64,000 nt of DNA from Dipteronia dyeriana (Eukaryota > Streptophyta > Magnoliopsida > Sapindales > Sapindaceae). Of the stretch, positions 34,680 to 45,897 are shown piece after piece; the first letter of the stretch is position 1, and each line of letters starts with the position of its first letter. The stretch spans positions 29,397,598-29,461,597 of the forward strand of contig CM065297.1 of NCBI GenBank assembly GCA_032871835.1, given 5' to 3'. The translations under genes and the position numbers were made by a program. The notes beneath the pieces are model-generated. The model was not told the origin of the DNA. It saw only the letters and a list, made by a program, of their open reading frames with translations, and made no database searches.

Positions 34680-35300
34680 TCATGGACCATGAAGCCCAGA
34701 AACTTCCCCGCAGTTACCCCAAAGGCGCACTTGGAAAACCTCATCTGGTTTTCCCTCAGGTCCTACGAAGGTCCTACGAAGGTCGTCCATGTGGCCTCCC
34801 GAGGTTGAAGATTTGGTGATCATGTCTTCGATGTACACCTCTATCGACCTTCCGATTTCAGGCTTGAACAACCGATTGACTAACCACTAGTAAGTCACTC
34901 CATCTTTCTTAAACTTGAAAGGCATCACCTTATAGCAGTATAGACCTTGCACAGTGATAAAACTGGTCTTTTCTTGGTCCGCAGGATGCATTATAATCTG
35001 ATTGTAGTTGGAAAACGCATCCATGAAGCTCAAGAGCTTTTTTCAAGAGGTGGAATCGACCAGCTGATCAATTTTTGGTAGAGAGAAACTGTTATTCGAG
35101 CATGCCCGGTTGAGATCGGTGTAGTCTACACACATGCTCCACTTCCTATTTGCCTTTGTGACCATGACCATAACCACGTTGGCGATCCATTCAGGGTAAC
35201 TGGCTTCTCGAATGAAGCCTGCTTGGGTTAGTTTATCCACCTCTTCCTGAACCGCCAAGTATCATTCAGTGCTGAAGTGGCGCTTTTTCTGTTTGATAGG
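34680..35300 (-). pseudogene. reverse transcriptase of element M, catalytic motif altered
   Basis: Fingers/palm segment AVQEEVDKLTQAGFIREASY, then KWSMCVDYTDLNRACSNNSF and LPKIDQLVDSTS (35258-35043). The catalytic turn reads VYIEDMITKSS at 34871-34810, so the first of the two metal-binding Asp residues is Glu (copy O has VYIDDM). An 11-bp duplication (34760-34781) then shifts the frame before [20 protein letters not shown] (34744 on). It is inactive as it stands. Confidence 0.85.
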
Positions 35301-35477
35301 TTTGAAGGTCGGATCCACTACCAGTCGATATGCAGCTAATGTCATCAGGATTCCCGGTATCTCAGCATGACTCCAAGCAAAAATGTCGTTGAACTCTGTG
35401 AGGAGCCTAATCAAACCCTCTTTCATTCCTAGCTCAAGGGTAGCTCTGATCTTAACTACCTTAGAGGGATCGCTTAG

Positions 35478-36100
35478 TCAGACAGGAATCTCTTCTTTCT
35501 TATCGACTGGATGGCCGCTGGCCCATTCCCTTCTTTGTTCATCCATGTCAGGTACCATGAGTCCTTCTTCAGGGCAATCGGTGGATCCCGCGTCTTCCAG
35601 GTTTAGTGTAGGGGCAATCCCACCTTGAATAGTCGTCTCCTGGGCGAGTTGCTTTGCTAGAGCTGCTGGGTTAGCAGACACTGCGTAGCATTTCCTAACT
35701 GCTTGCTGATCTCCCCGAAATTCTCCCACCTTGTCTCCTACCAGGAACTTCAGGACATTGTGGTAAATAGAAATGACCCATTTCAAGGATGATAGAAATG
35801 GCCTCTCTAATATTGCATTGTAGGCCGATGGGGTGTCTACTACCACGAAATCGGTCATGATATTTTGCTGGAGAGGTGAGGCTCCAATGATCACTGGTAG
35901 GATTTTTGATCATACGGGTGTGATGGAGTCCCAGTGAACCCATATAAGGAAGTGTTGCAACTATTGTATCACCACTGCTTCAGGTTTAGCTTTTCCAAGG
36001 TATCTTTGAACATGATGTCGACGTTACTACCTGTGTCGATGAGCACGCGGTGCACCATGAAGTTTGTAATTTGTACCATGATGACCATGGGGTCATAATG
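35478..36100 (-). pseudogene. aspartic protease region of element M
   Basis: The active-site segment LIDTGSNVDIMFKD is near 36010-36045 in one frame. The later part (35894-35478) reads PLQQNIMTDFVVVDTPSAYN, AILERPFLSSLKWVISIYHN, KFLVGDKVGEFRGDQ. A stop/frameshift near 35910 divides them. The protease would cleave Gag-Pol in the particle. Confidence 0.8.
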
Positions 36101-36103
36101 AGG

Positions 36104-38128
36104 TTACACGGTGTTATAGACATCTGCTTTAGTGAAGATTATCTGTGATAGCTGGGAGGGATTGGTCGGTCTCTGATGGACCTTAAAGATATCCCGCCCT
36201 TCGTCCATACGAGGGACCTTCCTCTTATGGTTTTTCCAGTAATTGTTGGAGGTGCAGGATAGAGTGGGACCTCCACTGATAGTATGTATTATCTGAATCT
36301 GTTGCATCAGGTCGGCCTGCTCTTCCTTCCTTTTCTCAGCATGTTCTCGGATCTCGGCTTGCACCTCCCTTCCAGTCTGAATGCTCTCCTTGACTTATTG
36401 TAAGAATTCTATCAAGCATCCTCCCCATATCAAAGCCTCAATCTGGGTCCTCAGGTTGTAGCATTCTGAAGTGTTATGCCCTACGTCCTCGTGAAAGTCG
36501 CAATATTTATAACTATTTCTTTTATTGACCAGGGCTTTCATAGGAGCAGGCTTCTGTAACAAACCCTTGTTCCAAATGGCGAGGTAGACTGTTTCTCGGG
36601 ATGCATTTAAGGGAGTGTAATGGTCATACCCCCTCTCATCACGATCTATATGGGCCACTGTCCTAGAAGGTGGTAAAGCTTGAGAAGGAGCCCGTTTATA
36701 TGGATACTTTTCCAATCTGGGCAGAGGAAGAGGGAAGTTGTATGTTGATTTAGTAGGGGGTTTGTTCTTGCTTTTCTGAGCTTGCTCGGGTTTAGGAGCT
36801 TTCTTCTTTTGTGGCTTTACGGCTCTCATGTCATTATGCCCTATCTTGACCTTGAGCTGTTCGTCAACCTCAATCTATTCCAGAGCCCGATCATAGGCTT
36901 CCTGGTAGGTTTCCAAAGGTCTCTTAGCAAAAGACCGAAACAGTTTTCTCGCCCACGAGTTTCTTTTAAAGTTGGCTAGGGTTTCTCTCTCGGTGAAGAC
37001 GCCCATCAGGATGACTTCCTTGTGGAAACGCTAGACATATGCCCGGAGGGTTTCCTCAATCTCCTTGATCACGTATTGTAGGTGGATCTGGTCCTTCAGT
37101 CAGAGCCTAACTCCTTAGAATTATGAGCAGAAATCGGTTGATAACTTGGTGAAGGAATCCGCGCTTCCAGCGGGTAGTTTCCTAAGCCAAGTTTTAGCAT
37201 AATCCGTGAGTGTAGTGGGGAACATTCGACACATAGCAGCCCTAGTTGTGTTCTAGACCTCCATCTGTTGAACGAAGCTCTCTAAGTGGCTCAGAGGATC
37301 TTCAGTCTCGGAGAATCTATCAGTTGGCATTTTGAACTTAGGTGGGAGCTCTGCCTCCTGGATCCTCCTGGTGAAAGGAGCATTCATTTCATTTAGAGGA
37401 TCTTTCTTGTCCTCCTTGTACTTTCCCTTCTTCATCTATTGGACCTCTTTCTGAAGCTTTGCCAACTGGTCCATTAGACGCTTGCTTTCGGATTTCCTTG
37501 AGTCGATCTCGGATTCCACACCATCGGATCCCTCTAATGAACAGGTGACCTCTACCTAGTTTTTTTTTTTAGAAAGGGGGGGAGGGGTTTGCTCGGGGGC
37601 TTTGCTGGCTTTCTTCTTCTCTACCCCGGGCTTCTCTCCTAGAAGTCGTTGGGTGGAGAAGCTCTTCCCGTTCTCGGGGAAGGACATCTGCCAGGATTTT
37701 GACTTGTCTTGGTTGGTAGTATGGTAGCGCTTCGGGAACATGGGGCATGGGCCCTAGCCTATCCCGGATCGAGGTTGGGAGCACCGCTCTATTATGAGCT
37801 GATTCTCGAGGGGCAGATCCCAAGCGATCAAACGCGGGTTGCCTAGCCCCAGGCCTGTTTGACCCCCATTGATTACAGAGATCGGTTGTTGGATAGCGAT
37901 ACCCTCAATGAGTAGTCGAAGGCGGACATTTTCTACATAGGCCGCCGCTTGTTGGTCAAGCTCGACCTAGCTTCCCAGAGAGGGATCCAGAGCCCACACG
38001 GTGGCTGGCTGGATGGGAATCTGTCTACGGAGCCTGGATTTTCTCCCTTTCCTCGGGACCTTTCGTGCCGATGTAGCAGAAGGTTGTCCCGACATGCCCT
38101 GGTGCCTTTGCGAGGAGCGAAGCCTCAT
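36104..38128 (-). pseudogene. gag: Tat gag of element M
   Basis: ATG at 38128, 55 bases inside the primer site, opening MRLRSSQRHQGMSGQ. An early in-frame TAG replaces the Gln codon in LGSQVELDQQ near 37975. Then NRAVLPTSIRDRLGPMPHV (37823 on), MKKGKYKEDKKDPLNEMNA and ELPPKFKMPTDRFSETEDP with LSHLESFVQ (37435-37253), KPQKKKAPKPEQAQKSKNK, and a CCHC-like YKYCDFHEDVGHNTSEC (36829-36395). The last piece (36364-36104) leads to FTKADVYNTV at the protease junction. Many breaks. Confidence 0.85.
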
Positions 38129-38183
38129 GATTACTATGAAATAAAAAACTTTTCAAATGTAAAAAGATTGTGGTGTGAGAGGT

Positions 38184-38201
38184 TTCCCACTGACGGCACC
38201 A
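38184..38201 (-). other. primer-binding site, element M
   Basis: Minus-strand TGGTGCCGTCAGTGGGAA, two changes from the family form, next to LTR H at 38207. Confidence 0.75.
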
Positions 38202-38206
38202 GAAAG

Positions 38207-38598
38207 TGTTGACGAGAAATTTGCTCAGGATGAGAAATTCCTGTTAACACCCTCGAGACCACTACCACGAAAGTGGTTACCGGGGTCAGTACCGTTGGTT
38301 CCCGACCTATTAAGAGATAGAGGAGAGGCTGGATTGTAATGACAGTAAATGGGAGCTTTTAATATTGATATATTGCTTTAAAATACAAATTGCTCTCTTA
38401 TATGCTTGCAGTCTCTCGAATGTGTCGGGTGGTGGATACTCAGTGCCTGTCGAATAGTGGAAATGAAGGTAGCCGTGTTCTAAATACAAAATTTAGGCTT
38501 TCCATTATTCTTTTCTTTCTCTCTTCTCTCTGTTGCTATCTATGTTTTTCTCTTTTTACGTATCAGTCTAAGTATGATTTTCTTCTCTCTTTGTATAT
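38207..38598 (-). repeat. 5' LTR of element M, first part
   Basis: From TGTTGACGAGAAATTTGCTC to CTTTGTATAT. It is interrupted by element I; the last five bases TATAT are its target duplication. It continues at 43507-44276. The joined length of about 1162 bp matches the 3' LTR. Confidence 0.85.
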
Positions 38599-39712
38599 TA
38601 TTGACCGGAAATTTCCCTGGGATGAAAAATTCCTATTAACACCCTCGAGACCACTACCACGAAAGTGGTGGTCGGGGTCAGTACTATTAGTTGCCGACCT
38701 GTTAAGAGATAGACGAGAGGCTAGATTGTGGTAACAGTAAATGGAAGCTTTTATTATTGGAATATTGCTTTGAAATACAAATCGCTCTCTTGTGTGCTCC
38801 TTGTCTCTCTAAGATGTAAGGTGGTGGCAACTCGGTGCCTGTCGAATAGTGGAAAAATGAAGGTAGCCGTGTTCTGAATACAGAATTTAGGCTTTCTCCT
38901 CTTCTTGTCTTTTTTTCTATTTTTTGTATCTGTTATTGTATATATGTTGTACTCCTTACCATGCTTGGCCTCACATATTTATATCGTCCAAGTAGGTTTT
39001 TAGCTCACAAATATTTTACCGTGATCCCATGAATATGTTCCCTCATTATCGGGCGAGATTCATCATTTGAATTTGAATTGTTACGGGATTTGTTGATATC
39101 GTTGACGAATATAAGTTTGTTCCCTTTTTTAAATCAAACTCTTGACGTGCATGTAAATATTACGTGGAGATGATCCTGTGTGCACTCGTGTCATGAATTT
39201 TCTTGGAAGTCACCCTGCTAGCTGACTATTGCCCCGTAGTGCGAGGTGGATCCCTGCTCCGACTCTGTTCTTAGAAGCTTAAGATGGATTTTCCCTGACC
39301 CTTAGGGGCTTCAGGTTCTCTTGTAGACCTTCCTGGGAGGTAGCTGGGGTAGTGTATCTTTAGGCGTGATTCTTCCTTTATGTCCAGCAAAGACAGCGGG
39401 ATTCTAGAGAGGTTAGCGGGCTTATCTCGATTGTCTCTTAAGTTTGGAGACTTCCCCTGGCATTCACGGGGTGGTTGTGGAGCTCGACCTCATAGTCGAG
39501 ATTCCCCGATTGATGGCCTGGAGAAGCCCGGGTTCTAGTACTCTTGTAGAGGGGCTCGTCCTGGTCACTCCTTGCTTGTTTTCTGGTAGTTTTGAATCCG
39601 AGCCGGCCTTCCCTACTCTCGAGGGGTGGCTTTACGATCTTTTCAGGCTTCATGATTGTTGATTATGGGTGGAAAATTCCTCTTTGACCCCTGCCAAATT
39701 TCACTATTAACT
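38599..39712 (-). repeat. 3' LTR of element I (1114 bp)
   Basis: Starts TATTGACCGGAAATTTCC (TG changed to TA) and ends TATTAACT (final A changed to T), next to the PPT. Confidence 0.85.
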
Positions 39713-39727
39713 GAAGTCCCCTCTAAC
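39713..39727 (-). other. polypurine tract of element I
   Basis: Minus-strand GTTAGAGGGGACTTC, as in M. Confidence 0.75.
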
Positions 39728-40052
39728 TTGAACACCGGTGGAATAGTTGGGGTTGGAGTCAGATTCCTTATTTAATTGAGAAAGTTTTCCGCCAAAAAGA
39801 TAATTAATGAGAGCGAAATCTTCTTATTAATTACCTAATATTTGAATTTGAAACTTTGTGTTATTCGAAGAAAGGCGGCTGTAATACGGCTCTAGGTGAT
39901 TTTCCCGAGGATATCGCAGATACTCCTCTATTTAAACCTGGCCTTACCTTAACTTTCTTCATACTTTCTCAAATCTCAAATTTTCAAAATTTTCCTTTTC
40001 TGCTTTCTCTACCTCTATCTTCCGCTTGCTTTCACACCTCTCTTACCCATTA

Positions 40053-40807
40053 ATGTCGACTTCCACAAATAGTGTTGATGCCTTGGTTGAGGGCACCAGA
40101 GGCCCTAACCTAGTTCCTCGTAAGCGGGTACGAGGAATTTTAAGCGATGAGGAGTCTTTCATGCTCCGCTAGTGTCGTAGTTCTAGCTGAAACGTCTCTA
40201 TCGGTTCTGGCTTTTCGAACCAACCTGACAATCTCTAAACTTAGTCGACGAAGACTCTGATGTCGGGGAGAGAGTCTATATGGTCGGAAGGGATCAAGTC
40301 ACAGTGACGGAGCTTCTTTCAGTGGTAACCCTTTGTTTCGAACTCAGGGTCATCCCCGACTCCAATGTCGACCCTCAGTTGATTGGCCGTCTTCGGGGCA
40401 AGTAAGGTTTTCTTGACACCGTTTCCCTCACTGTCCACCACCAAAATTTTGACGTTTTTAGCCCACCCCATGGCGTACTCCTTATCCACGTCGCAGCTTT
40501 TGAGAGCGGGGTGAGGCTCCCTCTTCACCCTACCCCTCAATGGGCTCTAAATACCCTTCAGCTAGCTCCGCTTCAACTGACGCCCAGCTTCTGGAGGTAT
40601 CTAGTCAGCTTCCTGGTATTGTGGAGGGAGCAATGCGAGCTGAGCAGCCCAACCAGGGAGCCTGGAGCTGAAGAGCTCGCCTTCCTTTTTCAGATAAGTA
40701 GCCTGGCTGGGGTTCCACGAGGCCAATTTTATGCCAAGGCCAAGAATATGCTCAACTTTATCAATCCTGGGCTTCAAAGAAAGACCTCGCTTGGAAAAAA
40801 GAATAGG
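40053..40807 (+). pseudogene. antisense gene fragment in element I
   Basis: Starts MSTSTNSVDALVEGTR (ATG at 40053), preceded by a TATA-like CTCTATTTAAACC at 39926-39937. The best-kept part (40511-40807) reads LVSFLVLWREQCELSSPT, EELAFLFQISSLAGVPRGQF, YAKAKNMLNFINPG. It stops at about 40807, where minus-strand gag sequence begins. It retains 43 bp near 40218-40262 that the M copy has lost. It is full of stops and not functional. Confidence 0.7.
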
Positions 40808-42311
40808 TACTCAACATGGTGAGGTAGACTGTTTCTCGGGATGCATTTAAGGGAGTGTAATGGTCATACCCCCTCTCATCGCGAGCTATAGAGGCCACTG
40901 TTTTGGAGGAGGAGTTCGTTTATCTGAATACCTTTCTGATCTGGGCTAAGGAAGAGAGAACCCGTATGTTGATTTATTATGGGGTTTATTTTGGCTTTTC
41001 TGAGCTTGCTCGGGCCTAGGAGCTTCCTTCTTTTATCGCTTTACGACTCTCATGTCGTCATGCTCCATCTTGACTTAAAACTGTTGATCGACCTCAATCT
41101 GTTCCAGAGCCTGATCATCGGCTTCCTGGTAGGTTTCCGGAGGTCTCTTGGCAAAAGATTGAAACAGTTTTCCAGCCCACAAGTTTCTTCTGAAGTTGGA
41201 GAGGCGTTCTCTCTCGGTGAAGACGCCCATCTGGATGATTTCCTTATGGAAACGCTCGATATAATCCCGGGGGGTTTCCCCTCTCTCCTGGATCACATAT
41301 TATAGATGGATCATTTCCTTCAGTCGGGGCTTAACTCCCTAGAATTGTGAGTAGAAATCAGTTGATAACTTGGTGAAGGAATCCATGCTTCCGGCGGGTA
41401 ACTTTTTAAACCAGGTTTTAGCATAATCCGTGAGTGTAGTGGGGAACATTCGACACATAGTAGCCCTGTATGTGTTCTGGACCTCCATTCTTTTGAACGA
41501 AGCTCTCTAAGTGGCTCAGAGGATCTTCAGTCCTGGAGAACCTGTCAGTTGGCATTTTGAACTTAGGTGGGAGCTCTGCCTCCTGGATCCTCCTGGCGAA
41601 AAGAGCGTTCATTTCACTTATAGGATCTTTCTTATCCTCCTTGTACTTTCCCTTCTTCATCAATTGGACCTCATTCTGAATCTCTGCCAACTGGTCCCTT
41701 AGACGCTTACTTTCGGATTTCCTTGGGTCGATCTCAGATTCCTCACCTTCAGATCCCTCTGATGAACTAGCGACCTCTAGGGCTTTGCTGACTTTCTTCT
41801 TCTCTACTTCGGGCTTCTCTCCTTAAAGTCGTTGGGTGGAGAAGCTCTTCCAGGTCCCGGGGAAGGATATCTGCTGCGGATTTGACTTGTCTTGGCTGGA
41901 AACGTGGCAGCGCTTCGAGAACATGGGGCATGGGTCCTATCCTATTAAGGATCGAGGTGGGGAGCCCCGTTCTATTACGAGCTAATTCCCGAGGGGCAGG
42001 TCCCATGCAATCAAAGTCGGGTTGCCTAGCCCCAGGCTTCCTTTACTTCCCCTATTTGCAGAGACCCGTTTGTTGGATAGCAATACCCTTAGCAAGTAGT
42101 CGAAAGTGGACGTTCTCTATAAAGGCCGCCGCTTGTTGATCAAGCTCGACCTGGCTTCCCAGAGGGAGATCCAGATACCGTACAGTGGCTGGCTGGGTGG
42201 GAATTTGGCTATAGAGCCCGGATTTTCTCCCTTTCCTCGGGACCTTTGTGTCGATGTAGCAGAAGGTTGTCCCGGCGTGCCCTGCTGCCATTGAGAGGAG
42301 GGGAACCTCAT
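40808..42311 (-). pseudogene. gag: truncated Tat gag of element I
   Basis: ATG at 42311 (MRFPSSQWQQGTPGQ), an early frameshift, then SQVELDQQAAAFIENVHFR (42330-42052 frame), TGLPTSILNRIGPMPHVLE (42006 on), MKKGKYKEDKKDPISEMNA with ELPPKFKMPTDRFSRTEDP (41690-41418), and YIERFHKEIIQMGVFTERE and ETYQEADDQALEQIEVDQQ (41296-41075). It is cut at about 40808 before the CCHC region. Joining to the antisense gene removes all of pol. Confidence 0.8.
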
Positions 42312-42365
42312 GATTACTATGAAAAAACAAACTTTTTCAATGTAAAAATATGGTGGAGTGAGAGG

Positions 42366-42384
42366 TTCCCCATAGACGGCGCCA
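42366..42384 (-). other. primer-binding site, element I
   Basis: Minus-strand TGGCGCCGTCTATGGGGAA, six bases from the LTR at 42390. It differs from the family form by one substitution and one extra G. Confidence 0.75.
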
Positions 42385-42389
42385 GAAAG

Positions 42390-43501
42390 TGTTGACGGGA
42401 AATTTTTTCGAGATGAGAAATTTCTGTTAACACACTTGAGACCACTACCACGAAAGTGGTGGTTGGGGTCGGTACCATTGGTTCCCGACCTGTTAGGAGA
42501 TAGATGATATGCTGGATTGTAATAACAGTAAATGGGAGTTTTTATTATTGGAATATTGATTTGAAATACAAATCGCTCTCTTTGTGCTCACAGTCTTTCT
42601 AAGATGTAAGGTGGTGGCAACTCGATGCCAGTCGAATAGTGGAAAACTGAAGGTAGCCATTTTCTGAATACAGAATTTAGGCTTTCCCCTCTTCTTGTCT
42701 TTTTTTCTGTTTTCTGTATCCGTTCTGGTATATATGTTGTCCTCCTTACCATGCTTGGCCTTACATATTTATATCGTCAAAGTAGGTTTTTAGCTCGCAA
42801 ATATTTTACCGTAATCCCATGAATCCATTCCCTCCTTATCGGGCTGGATTTGTCATTTGAATTTGAATTGTTACGGGATTTGTTAATATCGTTGACGGAG
42901 ATAAGTTTGTTCCCTTTTTTGAATCAAACTCATAATGTGCATGTAAATATTACGTGGAGATGATCCTGTGTGCACTCGTGTCATGAATTTTCATATAGGT
43001 TACCATACTAGCTGCCTGTTGCCCCTTAGTGCGAGGTAGATCCCTGCTCCGACTCTGTTCTTAGAAGCTTAAGATGGATTTTCCCTAACCCTTAGGGGCT
43101 TCAGGTTCTCTTGTAGACCTTCCTAGGAGGTAGCTGGGGTAATGAAGATTTAGGCGTGATTCTTTCTTTATGTCCAGCAAGGACAGCGGGCTTCTGGAGA
43201 GGTAAGCGGGCTTCTCTCGATTGTCTCTTGAGCTTGGAGACTTCCCCTAGCATTCAAGGGGTGGTTGTGGAGCTCGACCTCGAAACCGAGGTTCCCGGAT
43301 AGATAGCCTGGAGAAGCCCGGGTTCCAGTACTTTTATGGGGGGATCATCTTGGTCGCACCTGGATTTTTTTCTGGTAGTATTAAATCCGAGCCGGCCTTC
43401 CCTGCTTTTACGGGGTTGCTTTACAATCTTTCCGGGCTTCATGATTGTTGATTATGGGTGGAAAATTCCTCTTTGAACCCTGCCAAATTTCACTATTAAC
43501 A
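42390..43501 (-). repeat. 5' LTR of element I (1112 bp)
   Basis: From TGTTGACGGGAAATTTTTTC to CACTATTAACA. Its divergence from the partner LTR is plainly greater than for the Q pair. Confidence 0.85.
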
Positions 43502-43506
43502 TATAT

Positions 43507-44276
43507 ATTTGTTTGTCTCCTCTACCATGCTTGGCCTCACATTTATATATCGTCCAAGTAGGTTTTTAGTTCGCAAATATTTTACCGTGATCCCATGAAT
43601 CCGTTCCCTCTTTATCGGGCGGGATTCGTCATTTGAATTTGAATTGTTTACTAGATTAGATGATATCGTTGACGGAGATAAGTTTGTTCCCTTTTTTTGA
43701 ATCAAATTCTTGACGTGCATGTAAATATTACGTGGAGACGATCCTGTGTGCACTCGTGCCATGAATTTTCATGGAGGTCACCCTGCCAGCTGCCTGTTTC
43801 CCCGTAGAGCGAGGAAGATCCCTGCTCTGACTCTGTTCTTAGAAGCTTAAGAGGGATTTTTCCTGACCCTTAGGGGCTTGAGGTGCTCTTGTAGACATTC
43901 CTAGGAGGTAGTCGGGGTAGTGTAGATTTAGGCGTGAATCTTCTTTTATGTCCAGCAAAGACCTGGCTTCTGGAGAGGTTGGCGGGCTTCTTTTGAATGT
44001 CTCTTGAGCTTGAAGACTTCCTCTTGCATTCACGGGGCGGTTGTGGAGCTCGACCTCAGAGCCGAGGTTCCCTGATAAATGGTCTAAAGAAGCCCGGGTT
44101 CCAGTACTCTTATGGGGGCTCGTCTTTGTCGCGCATGGCTTGTTTTCTAGTAGTTTTGAAGCCGAGCCGGCCTTCCCTGCTCTTGTGGGGTGGCTTTACG
44201 GTCATTTTGGGATTCATGATTGTTGATTATGGGTGAAAAATTCTCTTTGACCCCTGGCCAAATTTCACTATTAACA
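43507..44276 (-). repeat. 5' LTR of element M, second part
   Basis: Continues the sequence broken at 38598 (TTTGTCTGTCTCC-like TTTGTTTGTCTCC) to CACTATTAACA. AAAGA follows at 44277-44281. Confidence 0.85.
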
Positions 44277-44324
44277 AAAGAGTTGAATATTCTCTTATTT
44301 ATGGCGTTGATCATGTCATTAATT

Positions 44325-44445
44325 GGGTTGACTACCTCTATTAATATAGTTAACCTCATAAATAGGGTTGACTACCTCCATTAATACGATTGACCTCCAT
44401 AAATAAGGCTAACTACCTCTATTAAAAGATTGACCTCATTAATGG
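44325..44445. repeat. 40-41-bp tandem repeat, 3 units, in the N LTR
   Basis: Units begin GGGTTGACTACCTCTATTAA and contain GACCTCATAAAT-like ends, starting at 44325, 44365 and 44406. Confidence 0.75.
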
Positions 44446-44499
44446 TAATCATGAAAGTGAACCCTCTCTCTTGAAGGAGAACTCTGGTTTAATATTCAG

Positions 44500-45021
44500 G
44501 TGACGCAGTACCTTACTGATATCATTCTTTACCTTACGGAGAAGGCGTACCCCAGATATGTCCCGAAGTTGGTATCCCACTACTTGGGTATCGATCTGAG
44601 GGCGAGATACCTTAAGGAATCAGTCTGGTTGTATGGAGCTTGATTCGACCTTACAGGGATTTCGGTGGAGCTCAATTTAACCGCACTGGAATCCGACGGG
44701 GTAGCAAAACTTGGCTGGCAAGCCCTGCTAAGGTGTTCGCCAAAAACAGGCGGTCTTGGCTTGCCTCTAGAAGGGTGGAGAGGTACGCTCGAGTACTGCT
44801 CTTGCTACTTGATTTAACCATGCCAGGATCTACAGTGGATCTTGGCGCTTTTAGTGACGATGAGGCGTTATGGGCTTGTTCCTTTTATGCTCTGACAGGT
44901 CGAGATTATAACTCGATGAGGCAGGATGGCCTTTGCAAGAAAAGTTCGGCACCTTGAAGGTCTTCTAGTTAAAGTAGAGATAATAGCAAGCTTTAGGAGA
45001 GTGTCACGAGGTACCTTGATG
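44500..45021 (+). pseudogene. unrecognised coding-like relic inside the N LTR
   Basis: Following a possible splice acceptor (TTTAATATTCAG), a frame from 44500 reads VTQYLTDIILYLTEKAYPRY and VPKLVSHYLGIDLRARYLKE. After one TGA at 44641-44643 it continues in phase with FDLTGISVELNLTALESDG and VAKLGWQALLRCSPKTGGLG to 44817. A second piece near 44926-45021 (MAFARKVRHLEGLLVKVEII) is kept with substitutions in N' (FARQVWHLEGLLVKVEIV). I do not recognise the protein. It may be a captured gene fragment or an element antisense ORF; equally it may be chance. Confidence 0.3.
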
Positions 45022-45299
45022 TAGCGGGACCCAGGTCCTTTCACGTCGACCTAGCTTCGGGCTTTTATCCTGGTATAAGGAGCTTGACGCGGTCTCATTA
45101 GGCTTTATTTGGTAAGCCTAGACACGTGTGAGATGCCAAGATGGTATGGGCGGCCTCACCTTGCTCTTGTAGGATCGCGTAGAAGCTCTTCCTCGGGGAC
45201 CTTGATACCCCGTCATATAAGCCAGAATTTGGACCCATACGGGAAAGCTGGGAAGTGGAAAAATCTTCATTGGCCCCTAGCTAAATTTTGCTGTTAACC

Positions 45300-45314
45300 G
45301 AAGTCCCCTCTGAC
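45300..45314 (-). other. polypurine tract of element N
   Basis: Minus-strand GTCAGAGGGGACTTC, identical to that of M, although the LTR is very different. Confidence 0.75.
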
Positions 45315-45734
45315 TTTAACACTGGTAAGTATTTGGGGTGTGAGTCTGAATCTTGTACTACATGAAGAATTTTGCTTGTCGCTTCTTACTTGTAACCATA
45401 ATCACTCAAAGTGCTTGGCTTAGTGAACCGGGGTACTAGTCATTCCTGTTTTAGGAGTCTTGGTACATTTGGGGAAGAAGATCCTAGTAGGCAACTAAGG
45501 CCACTTTCTCACCAGGTCTTTATACATAGGCGTAACATAAGTGCATTCGGCGTACCAGTAAAATAAATAAGCGATGTCGGACAACAGAAGGGATATTCCC
45601 TTTGTGGAATTTCCGATGCTCTAGTAAGTGTAAAATTTGGCATGTAAGAAAGGTCACAAACCGTATTGCTCGATCATGTCGGATGAAGCTCTTGTGGCTA
45701 ATCTGAGAGCCTAAAATTTTTGTTCCTGGAATTA

Positions 45735-45897
45735 GTAGGTAACTATGCCACCCAGACCTTTCCTGACGGGGTTGGCCCGGCCATGGCAATAGGATGATCT
45801 TTTCGTTGTTCAAGTCTCATGATCTAGCAGGTAACTATGCTCTTACACTAAAACCCTTCTTAGGGGAGGTCAACCGACCAAGGAATTTGGAGCACTA
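45735..45897. repeat. 99-bp array of N, part left of Q
   Basis: About one and a half units, disrupted by Q at 45898 after GGAGCACTA. Confidence 0.75.

Larger units (their letters stand above)
38599..43501 (-). mobile_element. non-autonomous Tat derivative I, complete, TATAT target duplications
   Basis: 4903 bp inserted in the M 5' LTR, flanked by TATAT at 38594-38598 and 43502-43506. It has both LTRs, PPT and primer site. Inside are the 5' part of gag and a piece of the antisense gene joined at about 40808; protease, RT, RNase H, integrase and tandem array are missing. Having both ends and a target duplication, it must have moved with help in trans, or the deletion came later. Confidence 0.85.
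27001..44276 (-). mobile_element. Tat element M, near full length, with nested element I
   Basis: Flanked by AAAGA on both sides (26996-27000, 44277-44281). Minus-strand order: 5' LTR (44276 to 38207, interrupted by I), primer site, gag, protease, RT, RNase H, second RNase H, integrase, 99-bp array, antisense gene, PPT, 3' LTR (28163 to 27001). Without I and its duplication it is about 12.4 kb. The LTRs differ visibly (about one base in ten over the first 390 aligned by eye). All reading frames are broken, so it cannot move by itself. Confidence 0.85.
44282..45299 (-). repeat. LTR of element N, second part
   Basis: Continues from 27000 and ends CTGTTAACC next to the N PPT, giving a joined LTR of about 2.38 kb, twice the length of the other Tat LTRs. 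It holds a 40-41-bp tandem repeat (44325-44445) and coding-like sequence on the plus strand (44500-44817). Positions 44925-45299 are shared with N'. Confidence 0.65.
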
